Shown in pieces: positions 26,801-34,213 of a stretch of 35,178 bases of DNA. The translations under genes and the position numbers were made by a program. Source of the stretch: a delta proteobacterium NaphS2 (GTDB lineage: Bacteria; Desulfobacterota; DSM-4660; Desulfatiglandales; Desulfatiglandaceae); the NCBI GenBank assembly GCA_000179315.1, contig ADZZ01000782.1:1-35178 (forward strand). The letters are read 5' to 3'. Position 1 is the stretch's first letter. Every line of letters begins with the position of its first letter. The notes beneath the pieces were generated by a model. The model was not told the origin of the DNA. It saw nothing but the letters and a program-made list of their open reading frames with translations, and did no database searches.

Positions 26801-27392
26801 GGAAAAACTGGTCAAATTGGCGGTTGCCATGAAGCAACGCCCCCAGTTGGCCGTTGAGGTTCAGGGGCAGTATGCACCGGAAGCAGACGGCGCGGCCTTG
26901 AAATATCTGGCGGTGAGACAGGCCCTGGCGAAACGGATGGGCCGAACGGACATCACAGAAGTAAACCTCGGTACGGAACCGTTGAACCTGACGGATCCGC
27001 TTACCCGAAAGGCCCTTGACGGCATGGCTGCGGAGAGGATGAATGCAACCGAACTGGCGGCATTGAAGGGATCATACGGACTGACGCCGCCCCAGCCTGC
27101 AGACACCGCAAAGACGCCAAAAAAATCCGAACCCGAAGCGCCTTTAGAGCCTCAAAAACCCGACCCGGACGGATTTTACAAAGCGCTTTTCCAGGCCCTT
27201 GTAAAACAACAGCCGCTGCCTGAAAATGCCCTTACAGCGTTGGCTGAAAAGCGTGCCGAGGCCGTGGTTCTGCAATTGTCGACCGCCGGGGTACCGTTGA
27301 ATCAACTGAAAACCATCCCGAATGCAGGGGAGGGCCAGGCGGAAAAGGATACGGTGACCATCAAACTGAAACTGACGGCCAGGGAAAAGTGA
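23877..27392 (+). CDS. DUF748/AsmA-like envelope protein
   Basis: 1171 residues from the ATG at 23877, preceded by AAAGGGGG. One N-terminal membrane segment (about 25-48, KLFLIAVCSVLVYTLAGFFL) leaves a large periplasmic part. The sequence has the AsmA-like pattern of repeated short beta-strands (ALTLNISGLALNEADGEGIL, VSLDGLVLQVDV, LDLDYHVVDSRLKGENEI); the DUF748 section precedes a C-terminal segment GTVEFEVGASRITPPQKEKL reminiscent of OmpA-type domains. AsmA-like and DUF748 proteins are thought to build or bridge the cell envelope and move lipid between membranes; the specific role is unknown. It starts 69 bases after the oxoprolinase stop. Confidence 0.88.
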   Translation: MKKDMTAETTRQGKKPFIRRILTSKLFLIAVCSVLVYTLAGFFLLPYILKSQLKKYVAEDLNRTLQVEEVRLNPYALTLNISGLALNEADGEGILAFKRFFVSFELKSLFRWAWTFADVSLDGLVLQVDVAPDKSVNLDRLVRDLSPERPHAAPPEPATDAPLPRLYFERIQLSNGYIRIRDRSLPTPAEIPIEPINLEITHLSTLPEEKGPHKITARLPDDGILEWSGEISLDPIWSEGQFKLKNLHTKLAWNFLKQTLKIDAPEGILGLEGHYLFDYTAKVPQIKISDLTMQLDKLNLKVMNTPKAELAINAIRVDNGRFDLAKNDLAVGRLTLSGGSLQAAVEKGGRLSWENILVEKSAEKPAQNSKTATDNATPFKIHMEDIQLKDMGIRFEDHSRLNPISMDLESLGVSLKAEAKISGKETQAIISEMGIDVNSLAVRQVGEAEDLLTFPRTTVQGGQVDLAARRISAGEISIQGGNAAVWRTPKGAINLVQLTASGNEGAIRREINKAKTTAEEEQHPWSVHLGAIRMEAFGMQLSDRSLKDPRRYQLKNINLRVTDFETPPKAPFDFNLALDVAEGGNAEIKGRVDMKTPGVTLHIKADDVALTPLKPYLSEFLIPTLDSGNLFLKGDMAYHKEKGTEDALTFKGGAGIKKLALIRPETGKTFLSWNLLDIKGIAYSTLPGALKVETVQLDHLIGQFKIEKDGSLNVKNVMVSDRKPSAEAPPLKEKNKVSNEKPSRTFPVDVNQLLIRNAEVDFADLSLLPPFAAKIRKLNGAVNGFSSAPDRRINMALEGQVDQYGSVNIKGELEPLDTRGYSNVKMIFRNVEMTSLTPYSAKFAGRKIDSGKISLDLDYHVVDSRLKGENEIIVDSLKLGERVEGPDATNLPLDLAIALLKDSKDRIQLGLPVAGSLDDPEFSYGGLIWKALVNVLTKIVTAPFRALASLVGGDTEDMGTVEFEVGASRITPPQKEKLVKLAVAMKQRPQLAVEVQGQYAPEADGAALKYLAVRQALAKRMGRTDITEVNLGTEPLNLTDPLTRKALDGMAAERMNATELAALKGSYGLTPPQPADTAKTPKKSEPEAPLEPQKPDPDGFYKALFQALVKQQPLPENALTALAEKRAEAVVLQLSTAGVPLNQLKTIPNAGEGQAEKDTVTIKLKLTAREK

Positions 27393-27433
27393 CGGCATCC
27401 GGCAGTTGCTGATTTCGGTGACCGGATTCCGGT

Positions 27434-28048
27434 TCAGTGGCGGTCCGTGGTCCCACCCATCATGACCAGGCCCGCAACCCATGTCATGGATTCCCGGTCA
27501 CCTTGGCGGGCATTCGGTTTATCCGGTGGAATCCCTGCCTTTTCTAGCATTTCCCGGACATGGATACCAAACCCGGACATGGACGGACGGGCACGTGTCG
27601 GGTTCCGGCATGTCCCCCGCTCCGAAAGGACCCGGCAAGCCGCGTGATCGTGACAGAAAATGGTCTTGCACGACCCCCCGGCAAAGCCTTTCGATTCAGG
27701 GTATCCCATTTGGATGGCGGCATTTTCCATTGCGGCGACCGTTTCCTGCACCAAACCGAAAACCTCGTTTCGATCGTCCGAGAACATCACCGCCTCAGGA
27801 ACATCGATCCGGAATACCAGCGCATAACGCATTCTTTTCATCAGCTCTCTGAATCCATCCGGTCCTGAAACATGGGGTGGACAATTGTTGCTCAGTCCAA
27901 AGGCGCCGCACGGGGTTTCCCCGCAAAGATTTGCCAGGTTGTCCAGGATGGGCACCTCCCGGGCATCGATAATACCCACCCCGTTTGCCCCGGATCCACG
28001 GGCCATCCGGATCAGTTCATTAAATTCCTGTGTCGTATTTGACCCCAT
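27434..28048 (-). CDS. DUF2284 putative metal-binding protein
   Basis: 204 residues. Conserved Cys lie at 42, 47 and 56 (LCGETPCGAFGLSNNCPPHV, matching the family's C-x-Y-G-x-x-x-x-CPP pattern) and at 127, 132, 138 and 147 (SCKTIFCHDHAACRVL ... GTC). The arrangement suggests an iron-sulfur or zinc site. Such proteins are common in anaerobes and their function is unknown. It converges with the DUF748 gene; the 41-base gap contains no clear terminator. The start has only a weak ribosome-binding site. Confidence 0.85.
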   Translation of the reverse strand: MGSNTTQEFNELIRMARGSGANGVGIIDAREVPILDNLANLCGETPCGAFGLSNNCPPHVSGPDGFRELMKRMRYALVFRIDVPEAVMFSDDRNEVFGLVQETVAAMENAAIQMGYPESKGFAGGSCKTIFCHDHAACRVLSERGTCRNPTRARPSMSGFGIHVREMLEKAGIPPDKPNARQGDRESMTWVAGLVMMGGTTDRH

Positions 28049-28186
28049 ATTTTATATTTCAACCATCTGTCGAAAGGTTCGTGCTTGACGGAAAATGGAT
28101 AAGTTTCTAAGCTTAGCGCTCAATTGGGTATTCAAATGGTCGGTCTTCGCCAATATGGATTTATCAAAACGTACCGACTGCTCCTT

Positions 28187-28215
28187 TTGACATTTTCGAA
28201 AGGGATTCGTCAATA
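28187..28215 (+). promoter_or_regulatory. Possible promoter of the hydrolase-sdhAB operon
   Basis: A perfect TTGACA at 28187-28192 is followed by a 17-base spacer and TCAATA (28210-28215), 23 bases before the hydrolase ATG. The -10 match is poor, so this is tentative. Confidence 0.25.
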
Positions 28216-28238
28216 GATCATTAGCGGAAAGTCGCAAA

Positions 28239-29078
28239 ATGAACCATGAAACGGGATTTCTGAAGGACAAGGAGGGCCACGGGATTTTCTATCAGTGCTG
28301 GTTGCCGGAAGGTGATCCTAAAGCCGTCCTGCTGGTGGTTCACGGTCTTTCAGAGCACTGCGGCCGCTACATGAATTTGATCAACCGGTTTGTGCCCCTC
28401 GGTTACGCCGTGTACGGATTCGATCTTCCGGGCCACGGAAAATCTCACGGCAAGCGGGTCTACGTGAACCGCTTTGAAGATTACACGGAAACCCTGGCCC
28501 TTTACCTCGATAAGGCGCGAAACCTTCATGGTGGAATCCCCATTTTCCTTGTAGGGCACAGCATGGGAAGCCTGGTAAGCACCCTTTTTCTCACCCAAAG
28601 AGAGCCGGATTTTTCAGGCGCCGTGCTCTCGGGTGCCGGTGTTATCAAGGTGTCGGATAACATTTCATCGTTCACCATTCTGGCAGGGAAAGTATTTTCG
28701 CTATTGCTGCCCAAAATGGGGCTCATCGGTCTGGACGCAAACGGGGTCAGCCGGGATCCGTCCGTGGTAAAAGCTTATGTGGCGGACCCTTTGGTTTACA
28801 CGGGAAAAATAACGGCCCGACTGGCCGGAGAAATTCTTCGGGTCATGCAGGATATTCCAGGGCGAGCGAACCGAATTACCCTGCCGATCCTGCTGCTTCA
28901 GGGGGGGGCGGACAGACTGGTGGACCCGGCCGGCGCGCAGATGCTCTTTGAAACGGTGGGATCATCCGACAAAACCCTTAAGATCTATGAGGGGTTGTAT
29001 CACGAAATATTCAATGAACCGGAACGGGATCAGGTGCTGGGCGACATGGAGACCTGGCTGGAATCCCATTTGATGTAA
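28239..29078 (+). CDS. Alpha/beta hydrolase, monoacylglycerol-lipase-like
   Basis: 279 residues. LLVVHGLSEHCGRY (31-44) gives the oxyanion region (HGxxEH of the monoglyceride lipase/lysophospholipase group), FDLPGHGKSHGKR (61-73) the typical following strand, and VGHSMGS the nucleophile Ser108. Asp225 (QGGADRLVD) and His255 (GLYHEIFNE) complete the triad. There is no signal peptide, so it acts in the cytoplasm or at the inner membrane face, on lipid esters by family analogy. It ends 12 bases before sdhA and is probably co-transcribed with it, an unusual partner. Confidence 0.88.
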   Translation: MNHETGFLKDKEGHGIFYQCWLPEGDPKAVLLVVHGLSEHCGRYMNLINRFVPLGYAVYGFDLPGHGKSHGKRVYVNRFEDYTETLALYLDKARNLHGGIPIFLVGHSMGSLVSTLFLTQREPDFSGAVLSGAGVIKVSDNISSFTILAGKVFSLLLPKMGLIGLDANGVSRDPSVVKAYVADPLVYTGKITARLAGEILRVMQDIPGRANRITLPILLLQGGADRLVDPAGAQMLFETVGSSDKTLKIYEGLYHEIFNEPERDQVLGDMETWLESHLM

Positions 29079-29090
29079 AGGAGGCTCCAT

Positions 29091-30827
29091 TTGAAACATA
29101 CATTTGACGCCATTATCGTGGGATCCGGCGGCTCCGGTCTTTACGCGGCCCTGGAAGTAAGCGCCAAGGCCAAGACCGCCGTCCTTTCAAAGGTCTACCC
29201 GGTCCGGAGCCATACGGGAGCCGCCCAGGGGGGCATCAGTGCGGCCCTGGGAAACGTGGAAGCGGATGACCCCCGTTGGCACGCCTTTGATACCGTCAAA
29301 GGAGGCGATTATCTGGTGGACCAGCAGGCGGCCATGCTCATGGCGGAGGAAGCGGTTCAGGCGGTCTATGATCTGGAAAACCGGGGACTCCCTTTTAACC
29401 GCACCCCTGACGGCCGCATCGATCAACGCCGGTTCGGCGGACATACCCGAAACTTCGGTGAAGCCCCTGTTCGCAGGGCCTGCTATGCCGCGGACCGCAC
29501 CGGGCATATGATCCTGCAGACCCTTTACCAGCAATGTATCAAAAACGGAGTCCACTTCTATGACGAATACCAGGTCCTGGACCTGGCGTTGAAAGATAAT
29601 CAATGCGCCGGCGTTGTGGCCCTTCAACTGTCAACGGGCGAAATCCATGTCTTCGAGGCCAAAACCGTGCTCTTTGCCACGGGCGGTTTCGGCCGCATGT
29701 TCAAGATCACCTCCAATGCCTATGCCAACACGGGGGATGGACCGGCCATCTGCGCCAGACGGGGCATCCCCTTGCAGGATATGGAATTTTTCCAATTCCA
29801 TCCCACGGGCATCAAGGGTCTCGGGATCCTCATCTCGGAAGCGGTGCGCGGTGAAGGGGGTATCTTGAGAAATAACCGGAATGAACGTTTCATGGCACGC
29901 TTTGCCCCAACGCTTCTGGATCTGGCGCCCCGCGACATGGTAAGCCGCGCCATCATGACGGAAATCCGGTCCGGCAACGGCATTCGCGGCGACCGCAAAA
30001 TCGACGACTATGTGCATCTGGACGCCACACATCTGGGAAAAGAAACCCTTCAAAGCAAATTGCCGGACATAACGGATTTCTGCAAAACCTATCTGGGGAT
30101 CGACCCGGCCGAAAACCCCATTCCGGTGCTTCCCACGGCCCACTACGGCATGGGCGGCATTCCCACGGATACCCACGGCAGGGTCGTGATCGACAACAAG
30201 GGCACGCTCATCCATGGACTTTATGCGGTGGGGGAATGTGCGTGTGTATCCGTTCATGGGGCCAACCGGCTGGGAACCAACAGCCTGCTGGACCTGGTGG
30301 TTTTCGGCCGACGCGCGGGCCGGCACATGGCCGACTACGTGAACCATGGGGACCCGGCGGGTATTGCGACCGACGCAACGGATTTCTCTAGGGAATGGAT
30401 CACGCGTCTGACGGCAAAGAAAAAAGGGCCCCACGGTGGCCGCATCTTTGATAAAATGCAGCGCACCATGATGGAAAAGGTCGGTATCTACCGCACTGAG
30501 ACCCATATGGCCCGGGCCGTTGGCGAAATTCAAACCCTCAGGGAACGATACATGATGGTGCGCGCCGAGGACCGGAGAAACGCTTTCAACACGGATCTCC
30601 TGGAGCTCATCGAACTTGGGAACCTGCTGGACCTGTCTTTGATCACGGCCGTTTCAGCCCTCAACCGTCGGGAAAGCCGGGGGGCCCATTCGAGGGAGGA
30701 TTATCCGGATCGCGATGATCCCCAATGGCTGAAGCATACCCTGGCCCGTCTGGAAAAAGATGACGTGGGTCTCACCTACAAGGATGTGGATGTTTCCCTC
30801 TGGAAACCCAAACCCCGAACATATTGA
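29091..30827 (+). CDS. sdhA: Succinate dehydrogenase/fumarate reductase flavoprotein subunit
   Basis: 578 residues with a TTG start preceded by AAAGGAGG. FAD-binding GSGGSG (11-16) and the flavin-linking His41 (VRSHTGAAQGG) are present, so covalent FAD is expected. The active-site loop is FQFHPTG (235-240) and the catalytic Arg is Arg281 (LAPRDMVSRAI). The family interconverts succinate and fumarate; direction cannot be read from sequence. It is followed by sdhB after ten bases. No membrane-anchor gene (sdhC/frdC) lies on either side. Confidence 0.95.
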   Translation: MKHTFDAIIVGSGGSGLYAALEVSAKAKTAVLSKVYPVRSHTGAAQGGISAALGNVEADDPRWHAFDTVKGGDYLVDQQAAMLMAEEAVQAVYDLENRGLPFNRTPDGRIDQRRFGGHTRNFGEAPVRRACYAADRTGHMILQTLYQQCIKNGVHFYDEYQVLDLALKDNQCAGVVALQLSTGEIHVFEAKTVLFATGGFGRMFKITSNAYANTGDGPAICARRGIPLQDMEFFQFHPTGIKGLGILISEAVRGEGGILRNNRNERFMARFAPTLLDLAPRDMVSRAIMTEIRSGNGIRGDRKIDDYVHLDATHLGKETLQSKLPDITDFCKTYLGIDPAENPIPVLPTAHYGMGGIPTDTHGRVVIDNKGTLIHGLYAVGECACVSVHGANRLGTNSLLDLVVFGRRAGRHMADYVNHGDPAGIATDATDFSREWITRLTAKKKGPHGGRIFDKMQRTMMEKVGIYRTETHMARAVGEIQTLRERYMMVRAEDRRNAFNTDLLELIELGNLLDLSLITAVSALNRRESRGAHSREDYPDRDDPQWLKHTLARLEKDDVGLTYKDVDVSLWKPKPRTY

Positions 30828-30837
30828 GGATCGCGAA

Positions 30838-31566
30838 ATGGACATCATACTCAAGATCAGACGGTTTAACCCGGAGACCGATACGGAATCCCGCTACCAG
30901 GACTTCAGGATCGAAGCCGAACCCGATGAACGCATTCTCGATGTGCTCATGCGCATCAAGCGGTTTCAGGACGGAACCCTCGGATTTCGAAAGAGCTGCG
31001 CTCACGGGGTCTGCGGATCGGACGCCATGCGCATCAACGGAAAAGACCGCCTTGCCTGCAAAACCCTTGTTAGGGACGTGGCGCAACATGGCGAAGAAAG
31101 CGTCCTCATTGAACCGCTGCGACACTTACCGGTGGAGCGGGATCTGATCGTTGACCAGACAGCATTTTTTGAGCGCTTTCGCTCGGTGAAACCGTTTCTC
31201 ATCAACAAAGAACCACCACCGGAACGGGAGCGGTTGCAATCCCCGAAAGAACGGATGGCCTTTGATGATGCCACCAACTGCATTCTCTGTTCCGCCTGTT
31301 TTTCCGCCTGTCCCATCTTGGAGGAAAACCAAAGCTTCTTGGGACCGGCGGCGGTTGTCCAGGCCTTTCGCTTTCTGGCGGACAGCCGCGACAAGGGATT
31401 TGAAGAGCGTTTGCCGGTACTGAACGCGTCTGACGGCGTCTGGCCCTGCCAGAATCATTTTGAATGCACCAGGGCCTGTCCCCGCGCCATCAAAATCACC
31501 AAACGGATCAACGAAACCAAACGAATGATCGAAGCGTACCAGAAGTCTCAGAGTGAAAACAAATAG
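30838..31566 (+). CDS. sdhB: Succinate dehydrogenase/fumarate reductase iron-sulfur subunit
   Basis: 242 residues from the ATG at 30838, after TTGAGGA; a longer frame from 30760 overlaps sdhA and is unlikely. [2Fe-2S] ligands: Cys54, Cys59, Asp62 in place of the third Cys as in E. coli SdhB, and Cys74. [4Fe-4S]: CILCSACFSACP (148, 151, 154, with 158). [3Fe-4S]: Cys204, Cys210 and Cys214 (CQNHFECTRACP). All ligands are present. The subunit carries electrons between the SdhA flavin and a quinone or other carrier. The operon ends here, and the next ORF is a truncated, unrelated gene. Confidence 0.95.
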   Translation: MDIILKIRRFNPETDTESRYQDFRIEAEPDERILDVLMRIKRFQDGTLGFRKSCAHGVCGSDAMRINGKDRLACKTLVRDVAQHGEESVLIEPLRHLPVERDLIVDQTAFFERFRSVKPFLINKEPPPERERLQSPKERMAFDDATNCILCSACFSACPILEENQSFLGPAAVVQAFRFLADSRDKGFEERLPVLNASDGVWPCQNHFECTRACPRAIKITKRINETKRMIEAYQKSQSENK

Positions 31567-31575
31567 CATTTCCCC

Positions 31576-31821
31576 ATGAAAAAATTTGTCTTCAGCCAGA
31601 AATTGGGCTGGTCGGTCAGCCGATACAGTCTCTTTGAAACCTGCAAGCGTCGATGCTGTTATGATTATTACGACACGTCAATAATTTCTAACACTTACAC
31701 CCATTTCCACCTAGACACTACCTTTTTCGAACATATTTTCGAACAAGGTTTGCTGTCAAATCCGAAGGCAGGTAGTATGCCTGCAAGGAGGATTCGGCTA
31801 CCGAATCGTATTTCCTTTTAA
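31576..31821 (+). pseudogene. Truncated PD-(D/E)XK nuclease-like ORF
   Basis: The first 33 residues (KLGWSVSRYSLFETCKRRCC then YDYY) match the N-terminal signature of PD-(D/E)XK/Cas4-AddB-like nucleases (WSxSRxxxFExCxRxYYYxYY). The following residues (DTSIISNTYTHFHLDTT...) have no family character and the frame ends in hairpin-rich sequence. I infer that a gene of several hundred codons was cut after about 100 bases. It starts ten bases after sdhB. Confidence 0.5.
31791..31807. repeat. Short perfect hairpin
   Basis: GATTCGG and CCGAATC pair around the loop CTA. A weaker GCAGG/CCTGC hairpin lies just upstream at about 31768-31784. No T tract follows directly. Confidence 0.5.
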
Positions 31822-31833
31822 TGAAAGCCTTAG

Positions 31834-31899
31834 AGTTCCGGGGACAGTATACAGCATTAACATCAAGCTTTTAGGAGTGAGTATACTGTCCCCGGAATT
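31834..31899. repeat. REP-like inverted repeat
   Basis: AGTTCCGGGGACAGTATAC (31834-31852) is repeated inverted as GTATACTGTCCCCGGAATT (31881-31899) with one mismatch; the spacer is 28 bases. GGGGACAGTATAC palindromes of this kind resemble repeats spread by IS200-like RAYT transposases. It lies between the nuclease remnant and the antitoxin gene. Confidence 0.7.
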
Positions 31900-31962
31900 C
31901 CGCGACGCGAAAAACAGCATGGCTGAATTTGCAGCGTTCGCTATAAATAAGGAGGGAACAGA

Positions 31963-32087
31963 ATGAATCTAAAACTTCAGGAAATGACAATAAAAGAAAA
32001 ACTAAGGACGATGGAACTTCTATGGGATGATATTTGCCGAAAGGTTCCTGATTTGGCTTCCCCCCATGGCATGGAGATATATTAAAA
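31963..32087 (+). pseudogene. N-terminal half of an addiction-module antitoxin, interrupted by an IS
   Basis: A good site (AAGGAGGG) precedes the ATG. The product MNLKLQEMTIKEKLRTMELL followed by WDDICRKVPDLASP matches the start of the short antitoxins paired with RelE/ParE toxins (EKLxxMExLWDDL...SPxWH). The run of six C at 32060-32065 is one short of what the family frame needs, so the frame is shifted even before the IS; with one more C it would continue PWHGDILKDREEKI across the insertion point. The IS begins at 32088. Confidence 0.75.
32080..32087. repeat. Target-site duplication, left copy
   Basis: TATTAAAA here and at 33682-33689 directly flank the IS4-family element, an exact 8-base direct repeat. 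Confidence 0.85.
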
Positions 32088-33681
32088 CTGAAGTTTCACA
32101 GAAAATGCCCCCGGCTTGATCAGCCGACCATGCGCAGCAACGCCTCCAGGAAAGATTTTCGGGGCAGTTTGTTGTCTTGGTTGCAAACGGCATGAAAATC
32201 ATCGCTCAATGCGGACTTAGCGATGATATGTCTCAGGTCGGAAAAGGCGAAACTGTTGCGACCCTTGACCTTGTGCCTGCGTTCGGGAATGTTTTCGAGC
32301 CGTGAACCATAGATCCAAATGATTGTTGCGGCCATTATGGAAAAATTGATGTGATTGATCACTGCCTGTGCATTGCGGGTTTGGCTTTTGCTGCTTCCAA
32401 TGTCTTGCTTGATCTCCTTGAAACCCGACTCGATTTTCCACCTGGCCCCATAATACTCGATAATTTGCTCAACCGACAGCTTCAAGTCCGTGGAGAAGAT
32501 TGCGATCCACTGTGTTTTTCGAAAGACCCAGACAACCCGGACAGGGCACTTGAGTGTTTTGAGCATAACGATTTGGGAGTATGCGTTGACTTCACGGTAT
32601 TTTCCGTACAGGAAGACGTGATAGGTTGAAGCGTACGCCATGAATGCCGCCGCCATTTCAGCGCACGAACCCAACCTGCTGCCATATTTTTTGGGTCTTC
32701 CCGGCTTTTTGGAAGAACCGATCTTGGGGATGGAGTACAGTACGGTATTGGAACGTAATCTTGAAAGCAAATGAACAAAATTTCCGAGTTTAGTGCGGAG
32801 GGGTTTGAACAGGCCGTTATTTCCGAACCAGCTGTCACAAACGATTATTATGTCAACGCCGGCAAAGTGTTGAGCTACCTGAATTACCATCTCGACAGCT
32901 TGTTGGAGTTTGGTTTGGAAAGAAACGACCTTTCCGGCAACCCTCATATTGTCCGATTTGGCATTTATGGCCTTTTGGGGCAAATAAAATCGCTGTGAAA
33001 GGGGGAGACAAGCCCATCGTCCTTTGATGACCTTTAACAGACCAATAAGAACCACATTCTGTGCCCATGGATATTTGGATTGATTGTCCTTTGCGGCATG
33101 ATCGAAGATATGAGAACATCCGAAGATGTTGCGACCTGTCTTTGGATTGATGAAATCATCTAATGCGATCATAAGTCGCCCATCGGACAAGGGGTCAGGA
33201 ATGAGGTGCCATAAGGCGGCCCATAGGTTATGCCATGGTATTTTGTTGGAAGCCATAAAGGTGTAGAATCGACGTTTGTTAATGTTGAGCCCAAACAAGG
33301 TATTGAGGCAACGCAACACGTTTGAAGAGATAGATGAAGTGAAAGGGATGATGAAAGCCAGGATGGCATAAGAGAACCAGTGTGCTCGTTCCCTGCCGAG
33401 ATTGGTGGAAGAAAAAGCATTTTGTAGAGGCTTTAAGATATCGTTTAGAATAAACATGTTGCCAAGCTCCTTTCCGATGGAATATCAATAAGTTGTTATC
33501 GAATCCTATCACGAGATGGAGCGAATTTCAAGGGTAAAAAGTTAAATAACTAGTTGAATTTATTGGCATAAAAATTGAAAAAATTTTCATTTTTCGTGCC
33601 AAAATTCTCTGCGCATAATAAAAAAAATGCGCGGAACTGGCTGGAAAAATTGGAAAAGGTTCAAAAACGGTGAAACTTTAG
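32088..33681 (-). mobile_element. IS4-family insertion sequence, complete (1594 bases)
   Basis: The ends are CTGAAGTTTCACAG (32088-32101) and, on the minus strand from 33681, CTAAAGTTTCACCG, 12 of 14 matching. Exact 8-base duplications TATTAAAA flank both ends. Removing the element and one repeat copy restores the antitoxin C-terminal frame, which supports the boundaries. Confidence 0.88.
32120..33457 (-). CDS. IS4-family transposase
   Basis: 445 residues, intact. DDE triad: Asp100 (LMIALDDFIN), Asp208 (IIVCDSWFGN) and Glu343. The IS4-family YREK signature is exact: Tyr336-x2-Arg339-x3-Glu343-x6-Lys350 in YGARWKIESGFKEIK. A ribosome-binding site (GGAAAGGAGC) precedes the ATG at 33457. It cuts and pastes its own element; the intact frame and fresh 8-base duplication suggest a recent insertion. 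Confidence 0.92.
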   Translation of the reverse strand: MFILNDILKPLQNAFSSTNLGRERAHWFSYAILAFIIPFTSSISSNVLRCLNTLFGLNINKRRFYTFMASNKIPWHNLWAALWHLIPDPLSDGRLMIALDDFINPKTGRNIFGCSHIFDHAAKDNQSKYPWAQNVVLIGLLKVIKGRWACLPLSQRFYLPQKAINAKSDNMRVAGKVVSFQTKLQQAVEMVIQVAQHFAGVDIIIVCDSWFGNNGLFKPLRTKLGNFVHLLSRLRSNTVLYSIPKIGSSKKPGRPKKYGSRLGSCAEMAAAFMAYASTYHVFLYGKYREVNAYSQIVMLKTLKCPVRVVWVFRKTQWIAIFSTDLKLSVEQIIEYYGARWKIESGFKEIKQDIGSSKSQTRNAQAVINHINFSIMAATIIWIYGSRLENIPERRHKVKGRNSFAFSDLRHIIAKSALSDDFHAVCNQDNKLPRKSFLEALLRMVG

Positions 33682-33776
33682 TATTAAAAGATAGGGAAGA
33701 AAAAATAAAACAAGGTAAAGATGAATTTATTGACTGGGAACAAGCCAAAAAAGATATCCAGGATTCTATATCATGA
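33682..33776 (+). pseudogene. C-terminal half of the interrupted addiction-module antitoxin
   Basis: After the right copy of the 8-base repeat the frame reads LKDREEKIKQGKDEFIDWEQ then AKKDIQDSIS and a TGA overlapping the toxin ATG (33773-33776). This continues the N-terminal half at 31963-32087. Read from an ATG at 33627, inside the IS end, it would give a chimeric 49-residue product that is probably not meaningful. The DWExAK motif is typical of these antitoxins. Confidence 0.75.
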
Positions 33777-34066
33777 AAATCAGAATCCTTAATCTGCACG
33801 AGAAAATTTGAAAGGAGGCTATCATTATCTATGAATTGCAACAAGAAGGATTAGGGTCATACTTTTTGGAGTCTCTATACTCTGATATTGAATCTTTCAA
33901 ATTGTTTTCTGGAATACATAGTATTCATTTTCAGAAATATCATCGTCTTCTATCAAAACGTTTTCCTTTCTCCATCTATTACCGACTTGAGGAAAACGAA
34001 GTCAGAATTTATGCTGTCATTGCCTGTAGAAGAAATCCTGCTTGGATAAGAAAAAGACTGCGATAA
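33773..34066 (+). pseudogene. RelE/ParE-type toxin gene with an in-frame stop
   Basis: The ATG overlaps the antitoxin stop. It reads MKIRILNLHEKI, then TGA at 33809-33811, then KEAIIIYELQQEGLGSYFLE, LLSKRFPFSIYYRLEENEVR and CRRNPAWIRKRL, the complete pattern of ParE/RelE toxins (ribosome-dependent RNases or gyrase inhibitors). Without the stop the product would have 97 residues, full length. Loss of the antitoxin by IS insertion would make an intact toxin harmful, so the nonsense mutation makes sense as a surviving genotype; the order of events is inference. Confidence 0.75.
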
Positions 34067-34213
34067 AAAATAGCGAACAATCGGCTGCGGATTTGCTGCC
34101 CCGCTGAACCTAATTCCAAGCAGAAAATGCGCCGGATAAACCGGTGATTTTCATGTTATGGAAACGAGTGCTCGGAACTAATCCTTATTTGGATGCAGAC
34201 GACGCGATGGGAA

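Noticed and set aside
29631-30533. 300-codon minus-strand frame inside sdhA
   Set aside because: Antisense of a highly conserved flavoprotein gene; no recognisable domain.
33809-33811. In-frame TGA in the ParE-type toxin read as selenocysteine
   Set aside because: ParE/RelE toxins have no selenocysteine at this place, there is no visible SECIS-like hairpin directly after it, and the partner antitoxin is already destroyed, so a nonsense mutation is the simpler reading.
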